Counted from the first letter of the stretch, positions 6,960 to 15,149 are shown. The stretch: DNA of 15,877 nucleotides from Planctomycetaceae bacterium UBA6163 (GCA_002428205.1 DIUH01000338.1:72177-88053); one strand, 5' to 3'. Translations and numbers: made by a program. The notes: generated by a model from the sequence alone, not told the origin.

Positions 6960-9146
6960 TCACTTGAACCTTGCTTGTGGCTGATTTGCCGTTTGCGGGC
7001 GATCGGAGCCCTTGGAATCATTTGTGTTTGCTGCAACCGGTCGCGTTGCCCCCGCTGAACCGGTCAATGGATTGAAGCCTCGGATTCTGGCGCGGGGGGC
7101 TAGGCCTTGAATGTCAATCGGTGTATCGAGAATGTAAGTGCCAAGATTGCCAGCCAGGTCGAGCGCGTCGATCCTTATATAAATCTGGCGAGGCAGATTG
7201 GGGTCAGCCGGCCATACATAAGCGCCTTCATTTTCTAATCCCGCTGCGATCGTTGACCATGGGCCCGTCAACGTTGGGCCGAATGAAAGCGTGATCGGCC
7301 GTTGTGGGAGATTCACATCGGTGCATTGATAACGCATAACCAGCGCGCCTGTCTGATTGCCTTCGCCATATGCAGCACCGGTGATCCGAATCGCTGGTGC
7401 TTCGGTGTCAACCACGATAAAGATATCGGGCAGGTCATTCTCGATCGGACGCGGTGTCGCCAACCCGTTGCTGGCGACTACGACGATGCGAAATCCGTAA
7501 GCCCCGTCGTTGTTGGTTTCAATATCAAAAGGGCTTTCTCGATCGGGATCTGATCCCCATCGTTTCCAAGTCAATCCGCGGTCGCGACTGCCCCACAATT
7601 CGACGTCGCTGACGCCAGCTAAACCAGCCGACTCGATCTCATACTCAAGGCTGAACTTTCGACTGTTGCAGTAACGAATTTGTACGCCGGAGTTGGCCAG
7701 TCCATCGCCGATCGGTTCACCGACGCGATTGTCGAGCGGTTGATTAGAAGGGGTCGCGGGATATGCCTCGGCGGCCTGGTCGATGGGCTGTGACGAATTG
7801 GGCGAAACACGCGCGGCGGATTGTCGTGGTTCGGTTGGCGACGAATCGCCCTCGCCCAGAGGTCTCATGGCCGCAGCGGCGGTTTTGGGGCGTGGCTGGG
7901 GTACTGGTGTTGTAGCCGCAATCTCCGACTGTGGCGTCGGACCGGGCGGCAACGGCGCCGCAAGCTCCGGCCCACCTAGGCCGCTGTTCTGGGGCGTCTG
8001 TGCAGGTTGCACCGCTGGAGCGATTCCACTTGAAACCGCAAACTGCGGGACAGCCCAGTTTGGCGGCGTTGGCGGATCAACCGCTGGGTTGGGGCTGGTC
8101 AGTTGCATCGGAACATGGGGCGCGACCGACGGATTGGTCGGCGTTTGGCCCGGCGGAACCATCGCTGTCGGCGGATAGTAAGCGGGTGGGGCTGTTGCCG
8201 GATACCCTGCGTAATTCGGCGGCGGGCTGTCGGTTGGCAGTTGGGCGACCCGCGGTGATACATCGAAGCCGATCGAAGGGGCGGCGGAAGGCTGTTGAGC
8301 GGTCGTTTGCATCGTGGCTGTGGACGGGACAATCGGTCCAGATGCAACGGATTGCGGTGATTGCGATTCATCGCCTGGGGTTGATTTGGTCGCCGCTAAA
8401 CGGAAGTCGGTCGATGCGACTCGCGGTTTGTCAACGGTCGTGGAGACGATCGTCTTGTTGCCAGCGGCGTCGCCAACCAACGCTCTGACGGATATCTGTT
8501 GCCATGAATCCAGCGGCGTGAACTCGGCCGTCGCAACAAAGCGATTCGGATCGGCGGGATCTGTTCGTCCCGATACATCGTTTATCGCGTTCCATTGTCG
8601 CGATTGGTCGATCGAGTAGTCGATCCTTAACGAGTCGACCGATGGCGATTGATCGGTACATGCTAGCGACAATAAGATTCTTCCGTCGGACGCAAGTTCT
8701 GCTTTGATTTCAACCAGCGGGTTTTCTGTATCGATCTTGACAATCTGCTGTGGCTGAATCGTTCCGATCGGTTCCGACTTGCCGCTTGCGTCGACGGTTC
8801 TCGTGGCAAACCAATAGATGCCGTCTTGCTGCGTTGTGAACAGAAAGTTTTTCCCGCTTGCCGGTTGGGTTGCGAACAATTCCCATTGTTCACCCTGGTT
8901 TCGCGAGACATACAACTGAACTTCGGTCGGCCTTGCGCCCGCTGCGTCGATGCTGAACGGTATTTCGAACTGACGCAGGTTGATTGAAATCGGGCGTAGC
9001 GGTCTGCGGTTAGTGCCGGCCTGGGGCTCGCCGCCGTCCGCGTGCGCCGACACGGCCGCCGACAACGCGTTGACGAGCACTAAAAATGCGACCAAACAGC
9101 CTGCGTTGGACGGGTGAGACCGGTTTGTGGATCGTAGGTCGCGCAT
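6960..9146 (-). CDS. Secreted protein with duplicated Ig-like modules and a Pro-rich linker
   Basis: A 728-residue hypothetical protein, exported by a signal peptide (hydrophobic core about 17-34, likely cleavage after AHA near 36). Two related beta-rich modules flank a low-complexity centre. Module 1 (about 50-240) and module 2 (about 487-680) share the same sequence marks. VQLYVSRNQGEQW pairs with VELWGSRDRGLTW, DGIYWFATRTVDASG with DGAYGFRIVVVASNG, VKIDTENPLVEI with VVDTEAPAIRI, and a CTD tripeptide with CTD. Each module looks like two Ig/fibronectin-like sandwiches. The centre (about 255-480) is rich in Pro, Ala, Ser, Thr and Gln and is probably disordered. No catalytic motif is seen, so an adhesive, scaffold or envelope-surface role is likely. 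The gene converges on the M48 protease (59 bases between ends) and is divergent from mnmG. I do not recognise a named family; it is presumably planctomycete-specific. Confidence 0.82.
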   Translation of the reverse strand: MRDLRSTNRSHPSNAGCLVAFLVLVNALSAAVSAHADGGEPQAGTNRRPLRPISINLRQFEIPFSIDAAGARPTEVQLYVSRNQGEQWELFATQPASGKNFLFTTQQDGIYWFATRTVDASGKSEPIGTIQPQQIVKIDTENPLVEIKAELASDGRILLSLACTDQSPSVDSLRIDYSIDQSRQWNAINDVSGRTDPADPNRFVATAEFTPLDSWQQISVRALVGDAAGNKTIVSTTVDKPRVASTDFRLAATKSTPGDESQSPQSVASGPIVPSTATMQTTAQQPSAAPSIGFDVSPRVAQLPTDSPPPNYAGYPATAPPAYYPPTAMVPPGQTPTNPSVAPHVPMQLTSPNPAVDPPTPPNWAVPQFAVSSGIAPAVQPAQTPQNSGLGGPELAAPLPPGPTPQSEIAATTPVPQPRPKTAAAAMRPLGEGDSSPTEPRQSAARVSPNSSQPIDQAAEAYPATPSNQPLDNRVGEPIGDGLANSGVQIRYCNSRKFSLEYEIESAGLAGVSDVELWGSRDRGLTWKRWGSDPDRESPFDIETNNDGAYGFRIVVVASNGLATPRPIENDLPDIFIVVDTEAPAIRITGAAYGEGNQTGALVMRYQCTDVNLPQRPITLSFGPTLTGPWSTIAAGLENEGAYVWPADPNLPRQIYIRIDALDLAGNLGTYILDTPIDIQGLAPRARIRGFNPLTGSAGATRPVAANTNDSKGSDRPQTANQPQARFK

Positions 9147-9187
9147 ACCGGATCGCCAATCACTCGCGTTTTAGGTTTCATTCGGTT

Positions 9188-9211
9188 CGGCCTTGCACCG
9201 TCACAAGGCCG
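9188..9211. repeat. 8-bp inverted repeat in the divergent promoter region before mnmG
   Basis: CGGCCTTG and CAAGGCCG form a perfect 8-bp inverted repeat around an 8-base spacer. It lies 41 bases upstream of the secreted-protein start and about 170 bases upstream of mnmG. It could be an operator or a leader hairpin of the minus-strand gene. A second symmetrical site, GTGCTAGCAC, lies at 9300-9309. I could not place -10/-35 boxes with confidence. Confidence 0.45.
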
Positions 9212-9381
9212 CTTTGTCGTCCGAGAATTGGGGCGCAGCCCTTGGTGGAAACATCGGCACGCGGTAACGTTTGGCTTGAATAAAACGATTTTTCCGACAG
9301 TGCTAGCACCAATCACGGTGCCACGGGTTCGGTGGGAAATACGGATTCAGAGCGGCTTTTGAGGAAGCTGGAAACTTGAAA

Positions 9382-11214
9382 ATGCTGGAAACAACTTACC
9401 AATACGATGTCATTGTTATCGGCGCTGGCCACGCGGGAACCGAAGCGGCCGCAGCGGCGGCGCGGATGGGGGCAAGGACTGTCCTGCTGACAACGAACCT
9501 CGATACCGTCGGCCAAATGAGCTGCAATCCGGCGATCGGAGGTGTTGCGAAGGGGCAGATCGTTCGCGAGGTTGACGCGCTCGGCGGGCTGATGGGCGAA
9601 GCCATCGATGCGACTGGCATTCAGTTCCGAATGCTGAATTGTCGCAAGGGGCCGGCAATGCACAGCCCACGGGCTCAAGCCGATAAACGCGGTTATCAAA
9701 TGTACATCAAGCACCGGATCGAACAGCAACCGGGGCTCGACTTGCGCCAGGAAACCGTCGAAGACCTGTTGACCGAACCGGTTGCGGGGCATTCGTCGGG
9801 CGCGACGCAACGAATCGTCGGCGTCCGAGTTCGCGGCGACGCGACTTATCGAGCTGCATCGGTGATCTTGACCACCGGGACGTTTCTGCAGGCGATCATG
9901 CACACCGGAACGGCAAAAACCGCTGGTGGTCGAGCCGGAGAGGGGACTACAGCCGGAATCAGCGGTTCATTAGCTCGTTTGGGTTTCGAGATCGATCGGT
10001 TCAAAACGGGAACGCCGGCCCGATTGTCTGCACGAACGATCGATTTCTCGGCGACCGAATTGCAACCTGGCGACGACGATCCGCAACCATTCTCTTATAT
10101 GAACCAGCGGTTGTCGGTTGCTCAATTGCCTTGCTACATCACTTATACAAATGAAATCGTTCACGACTTGATCCGTGCCAATCTGCATCGCGCGCCGATG
10201 TACAGCGGCCAAATTAACAGTCGTGGTCCACGGTATTGTCCATCAATCGAAGATAAAGTTGTAAGGTTTGCAGATAAGACCCAGCATCAATTGTTTCTCG
10301 AACCCGAAGGGCGAAGTACAGAAGAGGTTTACGTAAATGGGGTTTCGACCAGCCTGCCGCGTGATGTTCAAGATGCGATGTTTCGCAACATCCGCGGTTG
10401 CGAAAAAGCGGTCATCATGCGTTATGGTTATGCCGTCGAGTATGACTTTTGTCCGCCGACGCAGTTGTGGCCTCATTTGGAAAGCAAGTCGGTGGAAGGA
10501 TTGTTCTTTGCTGGCCAGATCAATGGTACTACAGGTTATGAGGAAGCGGCTGGACAAGGTTTGATCGCTGGCGCAAACGCGGCGTTAAAGATCCGTGGTG
10601 ACAATCCGTTTGTCCCGCGTCGTGATGAAGCGTATATCGGAGTTTTGTTGGACGATTTAGTAACCAGTGGAACGGATGAACCGTATCGAATGTTTACCAG
10701 TCGTGCGGAGTACCGATTGTTATTGCGGCAAGATAATGCCGATCGGCGTCTGACGCGTCAGGCCCACGCGATCGGCTTGGTCAGCGACCAGCGAAACGAT
10801 CGTTTGAACGACAAGCTTGCCACGATCGACCGAGCCCTGCAGTTGCTGCGCGAAGTTCGGGTCGACCAGACTCGTGGCGATGTTTATTTGCGTCGTCCCG
10901 AAGTCGATTGGGATGTGATGGTAGGGATCGAACCGCGTCTAGCGGAAATCGATCGCGAGGCGGCGATGCAAGTTGTTTATGACATCAAGTACGCTGGTTA
11001 TGTCGATCGGCAACAAGGCGAAATCGACCGTCACAAGCGGTTTGCCGACAAATCGATTCCGCCTCACTTCGATTACACATCGATCGTGCCGCTGCGGACC
11101 GAAGCGAAACAGAAACTGACCAAGATCCGCCCGCTGACGCTCGACCAAGCCCAGCGGATCAGCGGGATCACACCTGCGGATATTGCGCTGGTGCTTGCCC
11201 ATTTGCGAGATTAG
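9382..11214 (+). CDS. mnmG: tRNA uridine-5-carboxymethylaminomethyl modification enzyme MnmG (GidA)
   Basis: MnmG works with the GTPase MnmE to install the carboxymethylaminomethyl group at U34 of certain tRNAs. It binds FAD and uses NADH and a folate methylene group in the cytoplasm. The N-terminal GAGHAG dinucleotide-binding loop is followed by SCNPAIGGVAKGQIVREVDA. Other signatures are GTFLQAIMHTG, FKTGTPARL, RYCPSIEDKV, GLFFAGQINGTTGYEEAAGQ and PYRMFTSRAEYRLLLRQDNAD. The C-terminal helical domain keeps IKYAGYVDRQ and RPLTLDQAQRISGITPADI. At about 610 residues the length is normal (E. coli 629). The start is ambiguous: ATG at 9382 or TTG two codons earlier at 9376. A purine-rich GAGGA at 9361-9365 is spaced better for the TTG. 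mnmE and the oriC-linked genes are not in this window. Confidence 0.97.
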   Translation: MLETTYQYDVIVIGAGHAGTEAAAAAARMGARTVLLTTNLDTVGQMSCNPAIGGVAKGQIVREVDALGGLMGEAIDATGIQFRMLNCRKGPAMHSPRAQADKRGYQMYIKHRIEQQPGLDLRQETVEDLLTEPVAGHSSGATQRIVGVRVRGDATYRAASVILTTGTFLQAIMHTGTAKTAGGRAGEGTTAGISGSLARLGFEIDRFKTGTPARLSARTIDFSATELQPGDDDPQPFSYMNQRLSVAQLPCYITYTNEIVHDLIRANLHRAPMYSGQINSRGPRYCPSIEDKVVRFADKTQHQLFLEPEGRSTEEVYVNGVSTSLPRDVQDAMFRNIRGCEKAVIMRYGYAVEYDFCPPTQLWPHLESKSVEGLFFAGQINGTTGYEEAAGQGLIAGANAALKIRGDNPFVPRRDEAYIGVLLDDLVTSGTDEPYRMFTSRAEYRLLLRQDNADRRLTRQAHAIGLVSDQRNDRLNDKLATIDRALQLLREVRVDQTRGDVYLRRPEVDWDVMVGIEPRLAEIDREAAMQVVYDIKYAGYVDRQQGEIDRHKRFADKSIPPHFDYTSIVPLRTEAKQKLTKIRPLTLDQAQRISGITPADIALVLAHLRD

Positions 11215-11245
11215 TAAGCCTTGGCAATGGTCGCAGCGGCCTAGC

Positions 11246-11293
11246 GTCTTGGGGAAGACAAATATCGGATAAGCCCAGTTTGTCCGCTGGGCT
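11246..11293 (+). terminator. Tandem hairpins after mnmG
   Basis: Two stem-loops follow the mnmG stop codon. GTCTT-gggg-AAGAC (11246-11259) is small. AGCCCAG (11272-11278) pairs perfectly with CTGGGCT (11287-11293) around an 8-base loop. No U-run follows, so they are not a textbook intrinsic terminator, though their place about 30 to 80 bases after the stop suits transcript ending or 3'-end protection. Confidence 0.4.
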
Positions 11294-11320
11294 CTGGCAT
11301 CTAAACAGCTTGCGCAGGAT

Positions 11321-11371
11321 ACCCCTTGCCCACATGAAAGGGTTGGCCTTTACCGCAAAGCCAGAAGGGGT
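11321..11371. other. Nested inverted repeat between convergent genes
   Basis: ACCCCTT (11321-11327) pairs with AAGGGGT (11365-11371). Inside this 7-bp outer stem, GGC(c)TTT (11345-11351) pairs with AAAGCC (11357-11362) around a 5-base loop, with one bulged base. The element sits between mnmG and the DUF5722-like gene and could form on either transcript. It may be a bidirectional termination or structured 3'UTR element; no known RNA family was recognised. Confidence 0.35.
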
Positions 11372-11403
11372 GGAATGCCTCGACAGGGTTTTCCGAGCGA
11401 TGC

Positions 11404-13509
11404 TTAATCGTTTTTTTTACTGGTCTGTTGAATCACTCGCTCGACCATTTCGTTAAACTCTGTCTCTTTTGCTGTACCGATCGCCTGGTAGACATCCCAC
11501 GCAATTTTTCGTTCACCGGTTTCAGTGATCACGCCAAGTCGCAGACCACCTTCGGCATCGGGCATGTCTTGATAACGGTGCAGATGATAAGCCTCGATAT
11601 GATTCAAGTTTCTTAGCTTGCGAAACATGTAAACCAGCCCAGCGGCTTGGCGTGATTGGTCAAACTCACTCAGCGTCGGTGAATTGAACCCCTGTTCCGA
11701 CAGCAAGATACCGCGAACCTTTCCATCGTAGTGAAACGTTGGCTGGTTAAGAAAAGCGGGCAACACCTCGATATTCTTGGGAGTGATATACGGCGTATCA
11801 AAGTCATTGGTCAGCCCGGTGTCGTTCCATGTGTCCGGATTTCGCAAGTCTAGTGGGTACGGATGATAGGCGACGCCCCACGGGAAATCGCCTTCGGCGC
11901 GAGCCATCTCAGCAAACCGCTGTAACATGTCGCGGACCACATAAGTTCCCGTACCGCTGCTTTGCTTGGTCCAGTGGTGAGTCAACGAAATGAATACGCG
12001 ACTGTGAGGGTCATGAAGCCGAGAAATATGATGCATTAATCTGGCTGAACGTGAATACGTTTCCAAATAACGGACAAGCGGTTGTTCGCCCATGTTGGTC
12101 CACGTCCCCGCTTGGTCGACTTCATTGTGCATGATCCAATTGCTGATACGACCATGAGAGCCGTCTTCTCGCGACCAGCGGTCGGCCATCAGCGTGAGCG
12201 CGGCTCGATAGTACCGCGTTGATTCCTGCTGGGTCAGGTTCGGAATCGAGTAAATGCCCCGCACTTCCGCTTCGGGATGCGTCAATAAGTTATGCGGCTT
12301 TCCACTGGGGTCTCTGCCGTTGCCCACCAGCAGGATCGCGCTGACAATGATTTCGTTACGGGCTAGATGCCGAAGCGTCGAGTCGAGCGACTTTAACTGC
12401 GGCGTATTGATAAAGTAGGTTACCCCTTCAAATTGCCATGCATCCCAGCCCGCTGCGGGTGTGGTTCGTATCAACGCATGGATAACGACATTGACCGTCG
12501 CGTGCGAGACGCCGAGTTCAAAGATTGGGTGATCATCGCGATCGATCCGTGGGACACCGCCGATCCCTTTTACATTGGTTGATGTTAATGGTTTGAGTTT
12601 TCGCGCGATCGATGGTTCGTACCCTGTCGGCCATGACGCTCGCGAAATCCAGTTGCCATTCACATCCGCCAAACGCCAGCGCCAGGTCGTGCGGTCGACT
12701 TCACCCTGAAAACGTGCGACTTCAACTGAAAAGCCCGACTGCGGCTGGCTCTCGATCTGCAGCTCAGCGTCCGCGCGTGGAGCGTCAAACGATCGATGGT
12801 GCGGTTCGATTCCGATCACGCGTGCGGCTCGATCGCATCGCCCCTTCAAGGTGATCGTTCTTGGCCCGATGATTACCGAATCGACGCGACACGGATAATC
12901 GAATTGCATATCGGCAACGATCGCATCGGCTTCTTCCCGCCGCATTTGGCGGACTCGGTCGCCGTCGGCTGCTAGGCGAATTTCCTCGGCATTCGGCTGC
13001 CGAACCCTCAGGTTGCGAAGTTGGACCTTCGTTCCATCAATTCCGTTCAACACAAAATGGAAACGCATTTCAGGATGGTCACTTGCCGGCTGGACTTCCA
13101 GCCGGCTGAGGTCGAAAGCCATCGGTTGCCAAGACTCCGCGACACCCGCATGAGCGGAAGATGCGACTGCCATCGACCCATCAGCAACGCGATAACGCAG
13201 AACGACTGATTGAAGCCCGCTAGGAACGAAGTATTCGAAAGCGAGTACCGAATGCCGTTTGGGATCGTACGTTTTCGGAACGACTGTCGTCCAGAAATGG
13301 GGATGCCCCGGTTGCAAGGTGACCGACATGACGCCGTCGTCGATTCGTTCGACCACCATGTCGCGGTGTGGGCCGAACCCCAGTCGGATCTCTGTTGGCG
13401 GAGAATCAGCCCACAAATGACTTAAGCATGCGCATGAAAATAGAAGAGCGATCGATCGACACAAAACGTCCGACGCCGTTTTTAAAGGTAGGCTTAGAGG
13501 AATTCTCAT
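11404..13509 (-). CDS. Secreted DUF5722-like protein with a GH-A-type barrel
   Basis: This 701-residue exported protein begins with a signal peptide (hydrophobic LCRSIALLFSCACLSHLWA, about 16-34). A beta-sandwich-like N-terminal region (about 40-170) recalls carbohydrate-binding or galactose-binding folds. The C-terminal half (about 330-680) looks like a TIM-barrel glycosidase. IMHNEVD places Asn462-Glu463 as the typical clan GH-A acid/base pair, and LLSEQGFNS places Glu605 as the candidate nucleophile 142 residues later. WGVAYHPYPLDL and HHWTK supply aromatic and polar residues usual in such sites. The match to DUF5722 is from memory of the family's HNEVD region. I chose the ATG at 13507-13509 because it starts the signal peptide; a longer frame from TTG at 13644 adds 45 residues with no signal character. 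Substrate is unknown, probably a polysaccharide. The gene is divergent from the PL10 remnant. Confidence 0.85.
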   Translation of the reverse strand: MRIPLSLPLKTASDVLCRSIALLFSCACLSHLWADSPPTEIRLGFGPHRDMVVERIDDGVMSVTLQPGHPHFWTTVVPKTYDPKRHSVLAFEYFVPSGLQSVVLRYRVADGSMAVASSAHAGVAESWQPMAFDLSRLEVQPASDHPEMRFHFVLNGIDGTKVQLRNLRVRQPNAEEIRLAADGDRVRQMRREEADAIVADMQFDYPCRVDSVIIGPRTITLKGRCDRAARVIGIEPHHRSFDAPRADAELQIESQPQSGFSVEVARFQGEVDRTTWRWRLADVNGNWISRASWPTGYEPSIARKLKPLTSTNVKGIGGVPRIDRDDHPIFELGVSHATVNVVIHALIRTTPAAGWDAWQFEGVTYFINTPQLKSLDSTLRHLARNEIIVSAILLVGNGRDPSGKPHNLLTHPEAEVRGIYSIPNLTQQESTRYYRAALTLMADRWSREDGSHGRISNWIMHNEVDQAGTWTNMGEQPLVRYLETYSRSARLMHHISRLHDPHSRVFISLTHHWTKQSSGTGTYVVRDMLQRFAEMARAEGDFPWGVAYHPYPLDLRNPDTWNDTGLTNDFDTPYITPKNIEVLPAFLNQPTFHYDGKVRGILLSEQGFNSPTLSEFDQSRQAAGLVYMFRKLRNLNHIEAYHLHRYQDMPDAEGGLRLGVITETGERKIAWDVYQAIGTAKETEFNEMVERVIQQTSKKND

Positions 13510-13531
13510 CACAGGTAACTGTATAGCGCTG

Positions 13532-13574
13532 TTGCGGGGCCGCAATTGAAAGATCACCGAAAATCGCTTTTCGG
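13532..13574. promoter_or_regulatory. Two inverted repeats upstream of the DUF5722-like gene
   Basis: TTGCGG-gg-CCGCAA (13532-13545) and CCGAAAA-tcgc-TTTTCGG (13557-13574) are perfect inverted repeats with 6-bp and 7-bp arms, only 11 bases apart. They lie 23 and 48 bases upstream of the chosen start. This position suits operators over the promoter or hairpins in the leader RNA, so the gene may be controlled by a dimeric regulator. They also argue that the coding start is 13509, since the longer frame would run through them. Confidence 0.4.
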
Positions 13575-13872
13575 CATCAGGAAGGCGGCCTGACCAAACA
13601 CGCCTGCATTCTAACCGATCTGGCCTAGAATACGATGTCGTCAAGGCCCCATCAGCGTGATTCTAATCTGCCGCGACGGTAACGCGAATACAAAGACGGC
13701 GCTACCAAACGACAATCACGCTGTAGGTAGCAGTAAAAAGATCGGACTTGTTTTCGAAAGCACGCGACGAATCGTTATGGTCGATACGTATCTCCGGTCG
13801 CAACAAAATACTTGGGTAGGGGTGATAGCTGGCCCCTGCCGTCACGGCGGTATAGAGCCTATCGAAACCGGT
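13575..13872. other. Intergenic remainder before the pectate-lyase remnant
   Basis: No intact gene is seen. Part of it probably held the promoter, start and signal peptide of the decayed pectate lyase, since family members need more N-terminal sequence than remains recognisable. A short forward frame ending in ISIQRGWG runs into the remnant, but its upstream part matches nothing I know. Confidence 0.35.
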
Positions 13873-14754
13873 ACGATCTCCATCCAACGGGGTTGGGGGC
13901 GATTGGCCTAAAGGCATTGATGCGGTGGACCGGCGATTCGTTTCGGGGGAACGGAAAAAAGTCCGACCGGTACATTCGATAACGGTGCAACCAACGTTGA
14001 ACTGCGATTGCTTGCGCGTGCATTTCGCGTCACAGGTGACGACCGTTATCGCGAGGCGTTTGGGCTTGGATTTAATCATGTCCTGTAGGCTCAGTATGAC
14101 AATGTTCGTTGGCCGCTGCACTTCCCGTTCAGCGAGACGTACACCAGACACATTGCCTTTAACGATGGAACGATGATCCGGTTGATGGAGTTTTTGCGAG
14201 ATGCAGCACAGGAGTCTGATTTCGACTTTCTGCAGCAGACGCAGCGCGACGCCGCATCATCGGCGGTTGATCGGGGCGTCCAGTGCATTATTCGGTGCCA
14301 GGTCATGGTTGAAGGCAAACCGACTGTTTGGTGCGGACAACATGATGCGGTCACACTGCAGTCGGTATCGGCCCGAAGTTAGGAGCACGCTTCATTGGGC
14401 GGCGCCGAGAGCGGCGCCGTGTTGAGATTCCGGATGAGTATCGAGAATCCATTCCCAGATACCATTCGCGGCGTCAATTTTGGCGTCTCGTGGTTTGAAA
14501 CATCCAAGATCGAAGGCGATCGGTATCAGAAAAGTGAAACCGGTCAAGCTTCAACCGTCAATGCAGACGCGCGGCCATTGTGAGCAACGTTTTACGATGT
14601 TGGTACCAAACACCCGGTTTTCAGCGATCGTGATGGGATCGTGCAGTACAACATCGATGAAGTCGGCAGTGAACGGCGTGGTGGGTATACCTGGTAAGGC
14701 AATTGGGGCGAGAGCGTTCTCAATTCCTATGCCAAGTGGCCTTATCGCAAATGG
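13873..14754 (+). pseudogene. Decayed PL10-type pectate lyase
   Basis: Translation in a single frame from 13972 to 14754 gives a recognisable PL10 pectate lyase (Pec_lyase family, calcium-dependent pectate cleavage). Landmarks are TFDNGATN, LLARAFRVTGDDRYREAF, HIAFND, the cysteine segment DRGVQCIIRCQV, TVWCGQHD, SLGGAESGAVLRFRM, VSWFETSKIEG, TFYDVGTKHPVFSDRDGIVQ and ERRGGYTW. Four in-frame stops interrupt it at 14086 (TAG), 14380 (TAG), 14581 (TGA) and 14695 (TAA). Each sits where the family has a sense codon one substitution away: Glu or Lys before AQY, the Tyr of ARSYE, the Trp of PLWARFY, and the Tyr of GYAWYG. Upstream, GGDWPKGID (13895-13921) and ISIQRGWG (13876-13899) match the family N-terminus (QR.GGWPKN) in two different frames, so at least two frameshifts exist, near the G-run at 13895-13899 and before 13972. 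Conserved residues are also lost (GGWPQ reads VRWPL). No start codon or signal peptide can be assigned. Confidence 0.85.
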
Positions 14755-15149
14755 TTGTGCCGAGGCGAAGTTGCGAGATGCTGCGGCAAATCGTTTCTGG
14801 CGAAATGCGTTATCTCTTTGCTTGTCTGCCGACGCCTGGTGGTGCAAAAAAATAAGCTGTGATTGTTTTTTTGGCGAACCTATGAGTGAAAACGCGACTC
14901 ATTATTCGCATCGCCATCGATTGTTTGTGGAATCATGGATTCTATAAGGCGCGCGAGATTTCGACGACCGTTTATCGCCTTGCAGTGGTTGCCTGGAAAT
15001 AGATGTTCGCGAGATTATGTCGCTTGCCGAAGTGTTTATCCAGAGTTTCCGTTTTTGCACAATTTTTGGCAAGCTATATTTGAACTGCCTGTTCGGACTA
15101 CATCTTCATAGCAACCTGTCTGGCAATTTCTTCGTTCAAATATTCATTC
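14755..15149. other. Gene-free region after the pectate-lyase remnant
   Basis: No gene is supported. The remnant's frame runs on to a TGA at 14860 without family similarity. Short frames at 14480-14947 and 15017-15244 lack any recognisable content. The stretch 15030-15145 is noticeably AT-richer than the coding DNA. An A/T hairpin at 14845-14873 is listed separately. Confidence 0.4.
14845..14873. terminator. A/T-rich hairpin, possible bidirectional terminator
   Basis: An A7-T-AA tract (14846-14855) can pair with TT-G-T7 (14863-14872) around a 7-base loop, closed by a C-G pair (14845/14873) and containing one T-G wobble. On the plus strand it ends in seven T residues, about 90 bases past the last recognisable codon of the pectate lyase remnant. 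The stem has almost no G-C pairs, so strength is doubtful; it may be the former terminator of that gene. Confidence 0.3.

Noticed and set aside
6951..6963. TGACC-gtt-GGTCA hairpin between the M48 and secreted-protein genes as a terminator
   Set aside because: Only a 5-bp stem without a T-run, and it overlaps the stop codon of the minus-strand gene.
13510..13644. 45-residue N-terminal extension of the DUF5722-like protein from a TTG
   Set aside because: It would bury the signal peptide and run through the two palindromes, so the ATG at 13507-13509 fits better.
14399..14419. Repeated GCGGCGCCG within the remnant
   Set aside because: It encodes the conserved GAES-type segment of the family and is explained by codon use of Gly, Ala and Glu.
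13972..14754. Stop-codon recoding (for example selenocysteine or pyrrolysine) in the pectate lyase frame
   Set aside because: All three stop codons occur, at Glu/Lys, Tyr and Trp positions. There are also frameshifts and lost conserved residues, so decay is the simpler reading.
14480..14947. 155-codon open frame overlapping the pectate lyase remnant
   Set aside because: The remnant's own frame carries the family similarity; this frame has none and exists by chance.
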